From Callaeas wilsoni (taxonomy: Eukaryota > Chordata > Aves > Passeriformes > Callaeidae), in assembly GCA_013398955.1 (NCBI GenBank), contig VWPU01003130.1:1-64000 (forward strand): a DNA stretch of 64,000 bases, given 5' to 3'. Both the position numbers and the translations under genes were made by a program. The notes below the pieces were generated by a model that was given only the letters and a program-made list of their open reading frames with translations, ran no database searches and was not told where the DNA came from. Positions 39,691-54,300 of this stretch are shown one piece after another. Numbering within the stretch: the first letter of the stretch is position 1; every line of letters starts with the position of its first letter.

Positions 39691-42275
39691 AAAAATGTAT
39701 TTTCCAATCACTGAAACACATGAAAAGTGCAGAGACAAGTTAATCTATGTAATGTACTTGCATACTCTTACAGACAAAATTAGAACAGAAACACATTCAG
39801 AATATAACCTGATTAAATATTTAGTTCAGTCCTGAGCATTTGATATTTAATACAGTATAAACATAGCAATAGTAAAAAGAAAAATAATCTTAAAATTATT
39901 TGATTTGTGTTCTATTACAATTTCTGCTAAACTTTGCTCATTTGGCTAAATATTCCTCTACCAGTAATATTTACATTTTGATATATGCAACTGCAGTGAC
40001 ATTGGTACCTGGCAATAGAACTAATTACATTCGTTATACCCTGCTGTGCAGGGTAAATTTCACTTCAAGAGTAATATTTATTACTTTAAACTGATGGGAG
40101 TTTATTTGTATGTATTATTTTAGCTTATTCTATTGAGTGTTTCAAGTGTGACATGCTGAGTTAGTAAAAAAACCCCCAAACTCCAAATTGTTAAAAGCTG
40201 CCTATAAATATGTTCAACTTTACCAATCTGGAAAATGAAGAGCATGACTATGTCTAAGTCTCTCATTTTTAAAGGAGTTTTGTAAGATGAAGCCTTATGC
40301 TTACAAATCAGACAATAATACTTTTTTTTTTGGAAAATTATTCAACATTTGAGAAAAACCAGCTAACTGGGCAAGAATTTAGACACCTCTAAGTATTTTT
40401 CACAATAGCATCCTTAATGAAAAATATTTTTATGGCCAGAACTGAACTATATTAAACAGAACATAAATAAGACGGTAAATAAATAAAAGAAAAATCATAA
40501 AGTAGACCTCTAAACATCATTCTACGAACACCTTATATAATCAAATTGAGAAGTTGAAACTGTCAACCTTCATTTCACCTTTACATTAAATAATTCCAGA
40601 TTTTTTTTTAAATTGACCTTTCAAACATGAATGTTATCTCAAACCCAAGACACAAAAAACAAATGGGGCATTCATAAAGGATGTTCAATCAGTCATCTTG
40701 CTCAAAATAGCATGTTTGGCTTTATATTTCAGTGAACTGATCTATTTGTGCATAAGAAAACCCTTGGGTGTCACACAGCCCCGTCATCATAGAATTGTCA
40801 CTTTGAATCTAAGAGCTGCTAGCATATTGTGGTTATATTGTTTCCATTTGCTCACCAAGTAATTATAGCATTTCTGAAAGATGAAGTCCTTGCAATGTGG
40901 CTTATTGCTTGGAGAAGAAAACTGTAGCCAGTGAATGAAATACAGCTGAGTGCAACATGCTAAGTAGAAAATGAAATATTTCTGTTGTCTGCAATATCCA
41001 CCTACTTACACAGTACCCACAGAAGATGACCCCAACTGCTTTACCAAGACCAGACTGCTTGAACACCTACATCCAATGTTCTGAACTTCTAACTGAAGGC
41101 ATCCAAGTTGCCTTCTGATGAAGCAGCCTGCTAGGAAGAAGCATGTAAGACATATTTGAAACAAGCCATTCACATCTATTCATTAAACCTGTGCACCCCT
41201 AACTGCATATAGGGTCAGTTGTATATTCTAAGAACTGTTGTTTATTGTACCGAATTTTGTGCAGACTCCTAGTAAGGAGCTCTTCTTTTTCAGAAAGGGT
41301 TTACCTTACCAACAGGACTTCTAATATCTGAGTTAGCATGTGAGAGATTTTTTTCTGGTATAAATACTTTAATGAAGCATCTTCAGATCTGTAAACCTAG
41401 CACACTCTTTCACATATTCCTAGCTGGCAATCAGACAGCCCCCTAGGACAAACAATTAACAGAGAAAAACTCTCATTTTTAAGTGCACAGTGGGTATAAC
41501 TATTTCAATTTCAATGTTGATATTATGAATTTGATTCATCCTGTTCAGAAAGCAGCTGCCCCTTTTGGTAGTCTCAAAGTAAGTTTTTAGGGTTACTTGT
41601 CTGCCTTGCCTTTCTCACTCTCCCGCAGATGCAAGAAACCTTTTAGTGCAGGTTAAAGTACTGTACATTCACAAAACTAAACTCTGAACTCTGTGTCTTC
41701 CTACAAAGTATTAAAAAACAAAACCAGAAAAATTTATTTTCAGAAAAAAAATTAAATCGTGGGTGATGAATCTAATCAGCAGCTGTTGTGAGACAGCCTG
41801 GATGTTTTGGAAAGGAGCTTACACTTGTGGTTAACTTTAAACTATAAAAGTTACACTTGTACAAAAGTATTGCATGGCAGAACAGCCATTTTCACAGTCT
41901 GCTCACATGAAAATAGTGAAAAGATAAACAATTGTCTGTTGAACATAATTTTTCTCAACACAGTGCAGTTCAACAGGATACATGTTTAGTACTGCCTTTG
42001 TTCCTCTGTTCCATCTTTACAAAACAAAAACACAGATGCGATACACACAAACTGTACAAAATCAGCATACCAAAATTAATCTACTTTGGTTTTCTGTTTG
42101 TTGGATTTTTTTGTAATTTTTTAAGCTTACAACAATTCAGTTCACTATATTGTACAAATAAACATATCAATAGTGAAGGTAAAATAGAAGATCTTTGAAA
42201 GCACATCACTGGAACTACAAAGCTCATCTGAAAAGAGATGAACAAGTGGAAAAACACTTCAATGAAAATGCATAA
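39691..42275 (-). other. WWC2: Probable 3' UTR of WWC2
   Basis: AT-rich, open-frame-poor sequence directly after the WWC2 stop codon. Minus-strand AATAAA hexamers (TTTATT on the plus strand) are at 41,733-41,738, 41,241-41,246, 40,101-40,106 and 40,077-40,082. They would give UTRs of about 0.55, 1.05 or 2.2 kb. Mammalian WWC2 has a long 3' UTR, so use of a distal site is plausible. The left limit is a guess, and no transcript evidence is available here. Confidence 0.5.
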
Positions 42276-42342
42276 TTATACATCATCAGCTGGAAGGGCT
42301 GGTATACTGATCTTTGCTCTTGTGAAGTATGCTATCTTCTCC
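42276..42342 (-). CDS. WWC2: WWC2 terminal coding exon with stop
   Basis: 67 nt of coding sequence. The first G completes the split Arg codon, then EKIAYFTRAKISIPALPADD followed by V and TAA at 42,276-42,278. The final four residues ADDV form a class III-like PDZ ligand shared by WWC family proteins. The acceptor is 'aatttcag'. The open frame extends upstream into the intron, but that part is not coding. Confidence 0.97.
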
Positions 42343-45300
42343 CTGAAATTAGAAAAGAAAACAAAGGATTTTTTTACCATTTGTGGCATGACTCCAATGT
42401 CATCTGCTCTAGAGCTGCTAATGTTAGAGCATAGTTCTTTAAAACACAGGTTTGGAAAATACACAGAAAATTTCTTTACAAACAAATGTGACATTCTGAC
42501 ACAATTACCTTCTTATGCAGATTTATGTAAAAAGCAGTTCCAATTTTGAAAGAGAAAAAATACCAGTTTTCATTAAAAACTGCAACGATGAGACTGAAAT
42601 ATTGTTCCAGTCACTGAATTTCCAGTGATGATATTTTCAGTAGGGGGATGAGAAGGCAAAATAAATGTCATTTTATCCTGACATAGGAAAAGGGCAAGGG
42701 GGGAATAGTTGTGTCTGGGCAGCACTCAGAGAAGCAGAATTGTCAACCCATTCTCCAGTTGCTTCCCCTGTGCTGTTACCATTTCTGTCACCTATGAACT
42801 GAGACATTACTGAAGCATAACAAGTGTACACAGGCTTGCCTAGCAGCAGGCTAGAAAGCAGAAGAGATGTATTGGGGGCTTAAAAATTAAAGCTCAGAAG
42901 AGTCATTCTTCTTGAGAGCTTTAAAAATGTCTCTCTGTGATTAGTCTGAGGCCACAGCACTGTAACAAGTCCAACTAGCAGGGCATGTACAATTCAGCCT
43001 TCAGAGGTAAGTATTTATCCAGAAGACTAAACCATGTTTTCCACTGGTGAAGCTTGAGTTCCCATGAAAAACAGCAGCTCAGAGTAAAATGAACCTAAAC
43101 TGGCTTTCTCTTCCTAGATGTGTGGTGACTTGGAAAAAAAGGAAAATGAAGAAGAAACCCTTTTTGCAAGGGAATGGGGTTTTGAGCACTATTACATGTA
43201 CCTGTAGATTTAGGCAGCAGTGTGTCTGTGATGACTGTTAAATTACCAGCACCGACCAAAACCCTTTCTCAAGACATGCACAGAAAGTGAAATCTTCAAG
43301 ATGCTCTGAATTTCAAACTGAAGATAAATAACTCAGCTGTAATGTGTCTTTGCTGAGGAACCCCTTTCTTTCTCTGTTGCTTTGATTCTGCATCACTTAC
43401 AGCTGTGGTTTGCAATACATGCTGCCTCACAGGCCCCTACTTGCTTATGGATTTCTCCAACTGCTCACAAAAGATGGTTAAAAAAAGGAAAAAAAAGTTT
43501 CACATTTATTAGCAGCTGACTTAAATTTCCTGTAAAGGAATCCAAAATTCAAACTTTAAAAATGTGTATTAACTGACCAAACAACCCAAATTAACTTGCA
43601 GTACTGTCGCTATGTGCAAAAGCAAGCACTGTGTTTTTTCAATCAATAGATGTATATTTATTTTTATGTAGGAGTATGGCCTCCAGGCTGCAAGCCCTGC
43701 CACTTACTGGCCAGTCTTTTAGGAATTTAGACCAGTTAGAATTAACATTTAAGACAAATAGTGTTCATTCTGACTTACGCTAAGCAAGAACACTTCATTA
43801 ATTGCTTCAAGTAATCAGTTCCTTCACAACCAAAAGGAGAAGGGGAAACAAAACAGAGGAGGGATTCAAGATCTTTCTTTAATACTAAGTTCTCGAGCAA
43901 GGCACAAGTAATGGTTAATGAGTTTCCTGATGAGCTGTATCCTGTCCTGCGTCTCCTTGAATGGCGATTTGTTTCATCGCTGGAAGAGCTCCCATAACTT
44001 AAAGCCCACTGTCAACCTGCTGTGGGTGAGGTGAGCTACAGCAAGAGTCACACACGTTCCTGCCTACAGCACGCGTCACAGGGGTCTGACGCTCCACTCA
44101 GCTTCCTCACCACCTCCTGAACTGCCACATGAGCAGGTCACTGAGGCCTGCCCTCTGAAACTCCAACTTAGAGCCATGTTAGAAATCTCTGATGTTTCTG
44201 GCAAGTCAAAGCCATGCAGCCTTTTTACTAATACTACAGGGCATGTCTGATTATACCTAGAAACAGTTCATGTTACTTCACTACATCAAAAAGAGCATGA
44301 AAAGCAGAACAGGCCATACCTGAATGACTGCACCTGCAGTGGCACTTTCTGGCTCTGCTCCCGTAGCCGGCACACATCCTTAGAAGCTTTCCTCATCAAT
44401 TTCTCAGCACTTAAACCTTGTTTCTGCTCTTCTTTTGACTGTTCAGCCTGTATCGAGAAGAACAAATGTATTTTGCTGATAATGAACAACTGCTTGTTTC
44501 AACAGAAGTGAGAGATGCTTCTGTGTCAAGCAAAACACTTGGCAGTGTCAGGTTTACTGTTGGACTCAATGATATTAAAGGTCTTTTCCAGCCTAAATGA
44601 CTCTATGATAATCTCTATATAAAAGGTTAGCAGGATAAAAGACTGACATCACAAGCCTAAGCCATGGCTGTGAAATAAGGTAATGGGACTTTACCTAAAA
44701 AAAATAAATAGAGCAAATTCCATGCCATCACAGGTGGCTACTAAGTTTTATAAATTCTGATATTTCTCAGGGCTGTAGTTCGACAATATCTAAATTTGTA
44801 TGAACACATGTTGTCTATCCAAGTATCTTTATAGAACTAAGAGCCACTAATTCTCTTCCCATATAAAATACTTTTATTTCCTGATGAAAGCTCTCAGGAA
44901 AGTTGCCTATACCTACTCTAAAGTGACTGACAGAAAAAATAGGGAAGGTGTGCTCTCAAAATATGCTTTCAAGTTTTGTTGACCATGTTAGCAAGGAACA
45001 TGAACTTTTGTGCCTTTATTCATGACATGGCACCTGTTTTGCACATGAGACTCACTTCTTTCATTTGCATTGTAGAGGCGTAAAAGCCAAGGCAAGTGAA
45101 CAGAACACCAGTGGTAACAAGAGGCCAAAGGTCTTTCGTGAACAGTGTTGAGCAGCTACAGACCCCACAATAAGTTACTGAATTTCTGTACCTCAGTATT
45201 GCTGGTTCCATTACTTATGTCTTTACTAAGCATCAACAGGACAGCTGCAGCTATGCCATCTACCATTTCAGCAACAAGACTGCTATTAATAGCTGTGCTT

Positions 45301-48300
45301 TGGCTTTAAAAAACTTTATCAAAGGTTTCTGAATATCCAGAAATTTGAACAGCAGCTCTTTTTAGGTGGGTAGTTACTTGGAATTCTTAGACAAATGACC
45401 TGTGTTCATACACAGATGAGTTGTGTAACAAATGCATTGTTGCCCACATCACATGTGGGGTGCATGGTATGGGCAGTGCTTTTATTTCTAGACTGCAAAG
45501 GCTGTCAGATAAATGTTATTTATTGTATTTTGAATTTTGTCAGCCATCAAAATTCAATAGAAGCTGTTCAAATTCTTAAACAGCTATAAAGTCATAGAGA
45601 GTTTAATTTTTGATTCTTAGAGACTTGAAAATGCTGTTCATTACCTCAAATTAAAATACATTTGCAAGCCTGAAACAGCAATCTTCAAAGCTGGATTGTG
45701 ACTTAGGAGTTCACATCCCAGTTCTGAATTCAACCCAGTAGACTCCTAAACAACAAAACCAACTAATTCAAAAGAGTTAGTCCATACTATCAATTTCATA
45801 CTCGGTAGGTATAAGAAAGCTGCTCACAGCAGGATAGTGGTACCCTCTGTCTGTTGAAACACACTCTGGTTTCTATATGAAAGCATTTTACATGAAAGAG
45901 CACCACCCTTTCAAAAATTCACTCAAAATCCAGTCAGCTTGTACTGCTGTTAACTTCTTCAGTCCCCAACTCCAAAATAGCTATGATTTTAAAATGGAAT
46001 TAACCTATAAATATTGTTTTCTTTATTAGTTAGTGAACATAAATTTGCAATCTACAAGTGGTAATGTCTTAATTAATTTTACATATGTCACTGGCCATAT
46101 GTTTTACCAGCTCCCCTAATTAATATTTATCATCAAAGCATTAACATACAATATTTCAAAATTTTCTAATTTTATCCTTTCCCTAGCTATACATGAGATT
46201 CTTGTCATTACTGCATTTCAGGTTTAAGAGCATAGATGACTTGTTTTCATACTCTCTATTACCATGTATCCCTTTTTCATTTTTTAATCCATTTATTTTT
46301 TCAGGATGCTCTCAGAGAAACCTGGATTTCAGCCCAATGTCTCTAGGAATATGCATGAGAAGGTATGTACATGACCAGGTTTATATTTACATCATGTTTC
46401 TTGAGTGCTTTATATAAAATACAGAAAATCACACTAATACAATGACCAGACATTCAATAAGTCCCAAAAATCTGGCACATTTTGTGGTGATGCACCCCCT
46501 CACCCTGGCAACACTATGATCTCAGATTGTTTAAGCGACCTTAAAACACTCATTCATGACACTTACCTACCAAATGTAAGTGTCAGATAGGAATGTCTCT
46601 ATCTGGGCTTAGCTTAAGTTAGTTTAAGATGACAAAGAAGAAACACTATCAAAATTAGAGCCGAAATGCTATTTCCTGTCTTGTTCTTCTGTGGTTTTTG
46701 TGTAGAAGAAACTGAATCCAAAGAAAAACTAACTGTGCAAAACACCAAATCATTGGAACAAGGACATACTTATTGGTATTAATGACATAATTACATATTA
46801 CCTCAACATAAATGATGTACTAAAAAGAAATAAAGAAGATACTTACAGGAATCTTTTTTGGATATAAACTGAAGTAGTACTTCAGAGGACACTAGGTGTC
46901 TGAAAACTTACTTGTATGAGGATTTAAGACTCAAACTTTGAAATACTGCATGATTTCTCACAAACATCCAATCTAAACAAGAGGAAATGCTTCTGGTGCA
47001 CAGAATGATCTCTGTTTTCTGATCTGCAGGTATTAGTGGGCATTACATACTTGCTGCACTTAGGAAGGTGTGGAAGGAATGGGAGGGAAGGTATGGAGTC
47101 TGTGGATTTGGCTTCAGGCAGAGTAACTGCGTGCTAGCAAGCAGCCACTGATTTTCAACATCCCCCACATCTGCGGTTTCATTTTTCACTTGAGACTCTC
47201 TCAATCTCTCTGGCATTTCCAGCTGCTGCATTAGTCTGTGCCATTATAATGCCTGCAGGATCTAAGAAATAATCTATGACAATGTTCTCTAGGCTGCTGT
47301 GTTTTGCTAACCCAAGGGGAAACACTGACAACACACTACAGCGCTCTCAGGGTTGTTTTGCTCCACAGGGGAAGGCTTCAATGATTTTAGGGGTAGAAAT
47401 ATTTCTAGAAACTTTGTAAGCACTCTTCAAAGAAGTGGAGTGACTGTGATCATTGTTCTGACTTTTACCTTGGAAAGGAGAACTTAAATGCTGCGCTCCT
47501 GCCTGCATATATTTTAGGAATGTGTATTGTTACCCTTATTCCTCACCAGAGTGTGTGTAATGGTGTTGATCACTGACACCAGCCATAAAAATGTGACAAA
47601 CCTACCTCCTGCCTTGGAAGAGCCAGCTGAAATAAAGCACAAATCCAAAGGATTCCTAATATGAAATGTTGCAGAGGCACACTCTGTTCTAGAGGGAATA
47701 GCTTTAGAATGGGAGGAGTTTTAAATTAAATGCTCAGAAATTACAATTTCTATCCTGCATCCAGCATTAGATATAAACTATGAAATTCCATATAAATTCA
47801 GCTGTGCTTCTTTCCTATAAGATACTATTTTATAGTTTAAAACTTAGCTCAAATTCATGTAATGAATTCACATGGTAAAAACCAATACAGTTACACTAAG
47901 TTAAAACACTGCACTATCTTCCCCCATTTTGGCCAGCAGTTTTTCAGAACACTTATCAATGTTCACCCTAAACTCTGCTAGTGTTTTATAGTCATTTTAG
48001 TACTCCACTAATTATAGCCAACAGCAGATGCCAAGAGAGGGACCAGAAGGCACAATAGGACATAAACGTAGAATTGGGAGAACATGCTGGGAAAAGTTTT
48101 GCTTCCTAAGGTACCAGTCAAGGACTTCTTGAAATATGTGGTATCACTACATGCATTTTTCTGCCCTCAATTTAGCAAATCAATAAATTCGTAATTTTTT
48201 GAACCTATGCAAACCTGCAGCATTCAGTGTTTTATGGAAAACAGTTTTACAGTTTCTGAATGTCATGCTATGTTTGCTTGCATTTAACCTGCCATCTGTT

Positions 48301-51300
48301 CAATTCCCTACTTCTTGGAGAATAAAAGACCATGATTAATTGCACTCTTCCACCTCATTCATGGTTGTATGGACTTCAGTTGTAGCTACTTAGCCATTCC
48401 TAACACAGAAGTTGTTTCCTCCCTTGACCATCCTTGTTGAACCTCTGTAGTTTTATCATCCACTTAGAAAAGGGAAACCAAAATGAACTATGTTTATGGT
48501 ACAGGCATAATAATATTTAGATCCTAAAGCAATGATATGTTTTGTTCCAAGTATTTTTCTACGCAATTCCTGTCTTATTTTCTTTTTGACATCTGCTCAT
48601 CCTGTGATGTTCTTATGTTTTTGTCTCTTACATGTGGTGTATTTAATTCCTAACATCTAATTCAGAGCTCAGCTTTGTAAATGTAAATATTAGGATCGCC
48701 CTTTCCTCTTCTACACAAGGCTATTTACGGACATTTAGCTTTAAAAAAACCAAAACAACCAAACCAACTATTGCTTACATATGAGGAGGGCCTCTGCACC
48801 TTGTTAAAACTTTCCATTTTTACCACTCTGAATAACTGAGTGTATCAAAACACTAGTCTCTATCAACCATAACGAGCTAAGGAGCACAGATCCCTCCTGG
48901 CTGTCACTCACAACCTCCCCTCATTGAAAACTGATGTACATTGACTGACTTGGATGGGAAGAGGGCTCCAGAAGGTGTGTTCTCCAACCTCCTGCTCACA
49001 GTAGGTCATGCCAGAGCTGGGTAGTCAGGGTCTTGACCAGTTAGGTTCAGAATACCTCCAACTGTGCAGGTTGGGTGGATTTGTTTGTGTTGGGTGGGAT
49101 TTAACTCCTCCAACAACCTCTCCAGGGCCCTATTCCAGTCAATGATCTCCCTAACAATTTAAAAAACCAAACAACCTCTCAAAAACATAACAAAAACACT
49201 ACAACATATAACTTTTTAATGTATCAATTTTCCATATTGCAACTTCTCACTGTTGCATCTCGTTCTCCTATCCTGTTTCTTGTCTTTTAATCACGTGGGA
49301 GCATCCCACTACCTTATGGCAGTGCATATATACTTGTACTGTTCTAGAGACCATCCCACAGAGAACAGAATTTGGCTTTCCTTTGCTAAAACTAGAACAA
49401 GTATGTCGTGCATGAAGAAATAAGCCACTGCCTTTTCCCCATGCCTCTACCACTCTAAGTAGTGGTAATTGCTCCTTCTACCTGTTACAAGTGTCTTTTG
49501 GCTACAAGTTCTGTGCAGACTGCAAGGCAACTGATGCTGAGGGACAGAAAGGCACATGCAAGTCTGTAAAAGCATGGCTGGGATGTGAGAATTCTAAACT
49601 AACTTTTACGTAGATGCTATTTTACTACACCAACCACAACTATTACTCCAAATAGTAGAGTTTCTAATGTGACTTACAGTGAAGTATTTAGAGAGTACTA
49701 GGAAAATGGTACCTCAAATTCTATGTTTAATGTTGTAATATTGATCAATAAAGAAACAGTTTACACTATGTAATTCAGAGATGTAATTAGTCAAATGTGA
49801 GCTTCTGTAAAAATCTTTTAACATGATTGACCAAATTCTTTAACAAATTTATAGCAAAGGTAGGGGCATATTTACTCACATATATGTGAATGCTGCTCAT
49901 ACCTGTTTTTCAGCTTGTTTCAAGAGTTTCTGGAAACGTTCATCCTCCAGCACACACAGAGGAAGGTCTGCCTCTCCTCTACCTTTCATTTCCTCAAGCT
50001 TTTGTTTAAGGTCCCGCAACGCCTGGAGCTCATCATTCAGACGATTCTGTCTTGTGCGTGATGCCTGGAGGTCCAGCTCCAAGTCCAGGGAAGTGCGTAC
50101 GGGGCACTCTTGCGCAGCTCTTCGCATGATTGGCTGGCAAACAGGCTGAGTTTGGGAGACAGAACAATAAAAATTAATACTTAGCGAGGTTGGGGGAGAG
50201 CTTGATGTACTACAGTCAGAAAAGCTCAAACTTTTGGTTTTTTTTTTTACCAGTAATTTTTTCTGAAGTCAAAAAATTCACCTATCTGGGAATTTTTCTT
50301 TAGTCACTAGCTAAAAATAAATGCTCCAACCATGTGCACAATGATTTATTTACAGGTTAAAAACAAAAAACCCATTCTGATCCCTGGGATGACACTGCCA
50401 GGCGGCACAACACTACTCAGAATTCCCCACGGATTTCAACTACATTATTTATTTTTGTAAATATTTGCTTTTTCAAGGCCTAACCAAACATATAATGTTA
50501 CAAACTCTGTAAACATGCACTTCTTCAGCATATTTCACATTATTTACTGTTCTTTCACAGTGACTTTTTGCATGAGTAAGTCAAGAGAAGCCATCTCAGA
50601 CTATTCAGTATCCCAGACTATTCTTTCTTATGCAAAATGTATCCTGCTACCAAGACTTCCAGAGGACTATTTTTCTAGTTATGATTAAGATTAAACTGTA
50701 ACTCTCTAAATTTATGTAAGAATTAATTTCATGCAAGAGAAATAGAATCTTACTCTCTTGTCCTTCAGTCCTTTTGCTACTTGAATACTTCTGGTGGAGA
50801 GTGAATTCCCTTTGAAAGGACATCTAAATCCTTGAAATCTTCACCAAAATTTGCTCAAGATGTATATTGCTGGTGTTGACTTTTGTGCAGCATAGGCCAT
50901 CTTGTGTCACTTTGTAATACTCAGGTTCTTTAACCCGGATCCCTTTGACAGTAACTCAAGTTCAACAACAAATGCCACGATGCTGAGCATCAGTGTCTTG
51001 CTGCTGGCTTCAGCCACGACTAAAACAACACAGGCTTTGTTGGAGGGGGGATGACATTGGACTGAGACCACTACATTGATATTTCAACATGAAACTACAG
51101 GACAGAATTGTGGTACTTGTGTTGCTTTTGCTGAAATACTTGAAATAAAGCATATTCTTTATGTCATTTGGTATTCCCACTGTCCCCATACTTTGTTTTA
51201 AACCTCCTCCAGGTAACATAGCACATACCCGTTTAACTCTCAGGCTCCGTCGTTCTGTGGCGTTTCTCACAAAGAGAGACTTCTTGGCTAGTGTGGAGCT

Positions 51301-54300
51301 GTCGCTGTCGCTGCGATTCAACTGTCAGAATGTACAAAACAAACAGATATAAAGCGCCTTCACGTGCAAACACACCTGCACTGGTAGAACCAGTCAGGGA
51401 ACCTCAGTGTTTATATACACATAGGTCATATTCTTAGTATAAAGTTAACAAGTTCGCAACTAGAATAAGCATCTGCTCTAGAATTATAATCCTACACCAA
51501 GACAACCATTGATCTTATTGAATGAACAGTAAGACTCTTTAGGAATGCAAGGAAGGTAACTATGGTTATTAAGTACTGACAAATTGTCTGGCTGCAGATA
51601 CAAACTACGGATTTCACTTACCTGGGGCAGGCTTTTAACAAATTTACTACAGGGAAGGTAAATTACTGTAGACATGCACCTGTCCAACAAGCAGTATTTT
51701 TGTATTGTTATTAACTGTAACAAGCATAGGTGCACCTACAGCTTCCTTCAGAAGCACTTCCTGCTTCTTAAAATTATGCGCCACAGCTCAGCAGTAGCTT
51801 CTTCATAACTTTAACATTATTTCATACACATCAGTGCAGAATGATTGTTAGGTGCATCAGTATCTAACAGGTGGTCAGAAGCATCTCTCTGCAGAATATG
51901 TATTTCACCTCTTCAGGAAAGGACAAAAAAAGGAATCATTCTGCTCACATTTCAGTAAGCAAAGCCAGGGCCCTAAAGCGTGCTTACACAGGGCTGACTG
52001 GGAGCTGGGGGTGGGAAATACAACCACTTGCAATACAAGTACACCTCTTGAGAGACAAATGTGTCTTTTCACCATGAGCCACTCCTGGGAGCTCACCCGT
52101 GGATACAGAGAGGCGGCCATTGTCACTAATGTTCTTTAGGCGCTTTTCAAGGGACATTTTCCAAAGCACCAACAGACTTTGGTTCTGTCCATTAGGCATC
52201 AAAGATCCCTGTGTTTTCTGTAACATAATACGAGAGTAGGTGCTCTCTTAAAGCCAGGCCATCTCTTCTGATTAGAGAGCAGCTGGCACTTCACCAGAGT
52301 GTATCCAACAGGTGCTTTCCTCTCCTACAGCACCGTAATGCAAGGAAGGCTGGATATGCCTGTGGTGCAAGCTGGGGACTGGGACTCAGGAGACCCCAGC
52401 TCTTCAGCCCTCTCTGTGAACTTGGATGCAGCTACAATGCCCACTCTGGAGCCCCCAGCAGTGGGCAACAAGTGTTTCTGACACTGCAAAAGATACATCT
52501 GCAAACATGTTCTCTTCACAGGGTATTTTGCTTCCAGGCAATACCATACACAATGAGAACCAGAATGGTTTATTTGGGGTAAGGTTTTTTTGATTCTGGC
52601 TCTTGGCAGCAGGTATGTAGCAGTGTTCAAAGCTACAAAAGCCCAATACTTTTCCAGATGCAAAAACCTCAGAAGTTTACACTAGCTAAACTACCAAAGC
52701 AACTGGTTTTATTTCCTGTTGAAGACCTACATAGGTAGCAAGCTAAGGTGATTTTTTTTTTTGTCAATACTAATTTCCATATAGGAATTAAGTTCCAGCA
52801 CAGGAATTAAGATGAAGGCTAGTTTCTGAATTCAGCCAATAATCTATCCAAATGATATAAAGATTGATAGAAAACAATCTGCTGTATTTCATTCTGGAGG
52901 GTATATGGAATAGTTATTTAAGTACATATGTATTGACTAAAGATTAATTTTTTTTAGGCCAATGAGAATCACAGAGAAGTGATGAACTTAAATGTTCCCA
53001 AATGATTAAGGCAACTGCCTCTAACTGAACTGGGGAATTAAAGCATAAGTTGTTTGGTTTTTTTTAAGAAAGGATGTACTTGTATGAGTAACCTGTAGAA
53101 ACTAAAGATCAAAATAAACTGCCTTTTCTAGGGTATCTGTGATTAAAATCTATAGAGCTGGTAGTCCATGCTTAAATCTTTAAACACATGATTTTCATAG
53201 TTAGTTTAGCAGCAACAAGACTCAGAATTTAAATCTTTTTTTCTTTTTTCATGCTAACACAGAACTAGAGAGACTGGAGAACTTAGCTGCCAAAGGCATG
53301 TTTAAAACCTAGCCCCGAGGCAGTGATTGCACATCTTTCAAAGATGCAATTACAGCAGGATTTGGGCTGCCTAGCTTTAAAACCAGTTGAGATACAAAGC
53401 GAGATTTAAAATTGATGACTGAGCTCTTTCCACACTGTTACCCTTAAATGGTTGCATTATTAAAATATGGTAATGCAATAGCATTTTACAGCGAATTCTA
53501 TTTCATGTTGTAACAAATTGTTTTGCTGCGAGAGCGCTGGAGTTGCTGACGTGCAGGGAAACACTTTTTGCAGACAGCCAGCACAGGCATCTATGTTATT
53601 TCTCTCCAAAAGGATGTATTTTTGCCCTAGTAGAGGTGTTTTGCAAGAGTATGCAACTCTGCTGAAAGTCAATTCTACTATGCATCGGCTCAGATAGGGA
53701 GAGACTCTAGAGAAAGCACAGGCTCTGCCTCTTGCAGGGAAAATTGGTACATGACTCACTGTCATTAATGCTTCCTTCCCAAGAAGTTAAATGACTCTTT
53801 GGTTAATAGCTCTTCATTCCAAGTGTTTTTCCTCTTACCCTACAGATGTATTGGTTCCGCTCTCCTGGAGAGAAGGTTTGGGAGCGCACTATCATGCTGT
53901 TCCTGACAAAGGGACGCTGTCTGGAGCTCCAGCTGGCTCTGTCCTTGGGTCGGACTGGTGTGTTCTCATTAACCGATTCTTCAGTGTTAGTCTCTTTATC
54001 AACCTGTGAAAAGGAATTTAATGTATAAGACTTACTATAACCGGATACATGCCACCACATAGTTTTTGTGCCTTCAGATTTTACAAGCATTCTCGTCACC
54101 TTGCAGTGGATGGAAAAAGACCAGTGGCAAAAAGCACTGTGCATTTACAGAGAAGCTATTCTAAGTAAAGAAATACAAAATTCCCAAGAGGCTTAAGCAT
54201 GTGTGGAAAGGCTTTGATGGTACTCTTTATAGCCAGTAAAGCCGAAGTTTCACAGAAAGGCCTTTGCTGCTTGGCAGATGGTTTCATGCAAACACAGTGC

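Larger units (their letters stand above)
44448..49902 (-). other. WWC2: WWC2 intron i-j, the longest in the window
   Basis: 5,455 nt. It holds two CR1 remnants (about 44,543-44,617 and 48,955-49,150, listed separately). Otherwise it is AT-rich with no supported exon or RNA gene. Confidence 0.7.
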
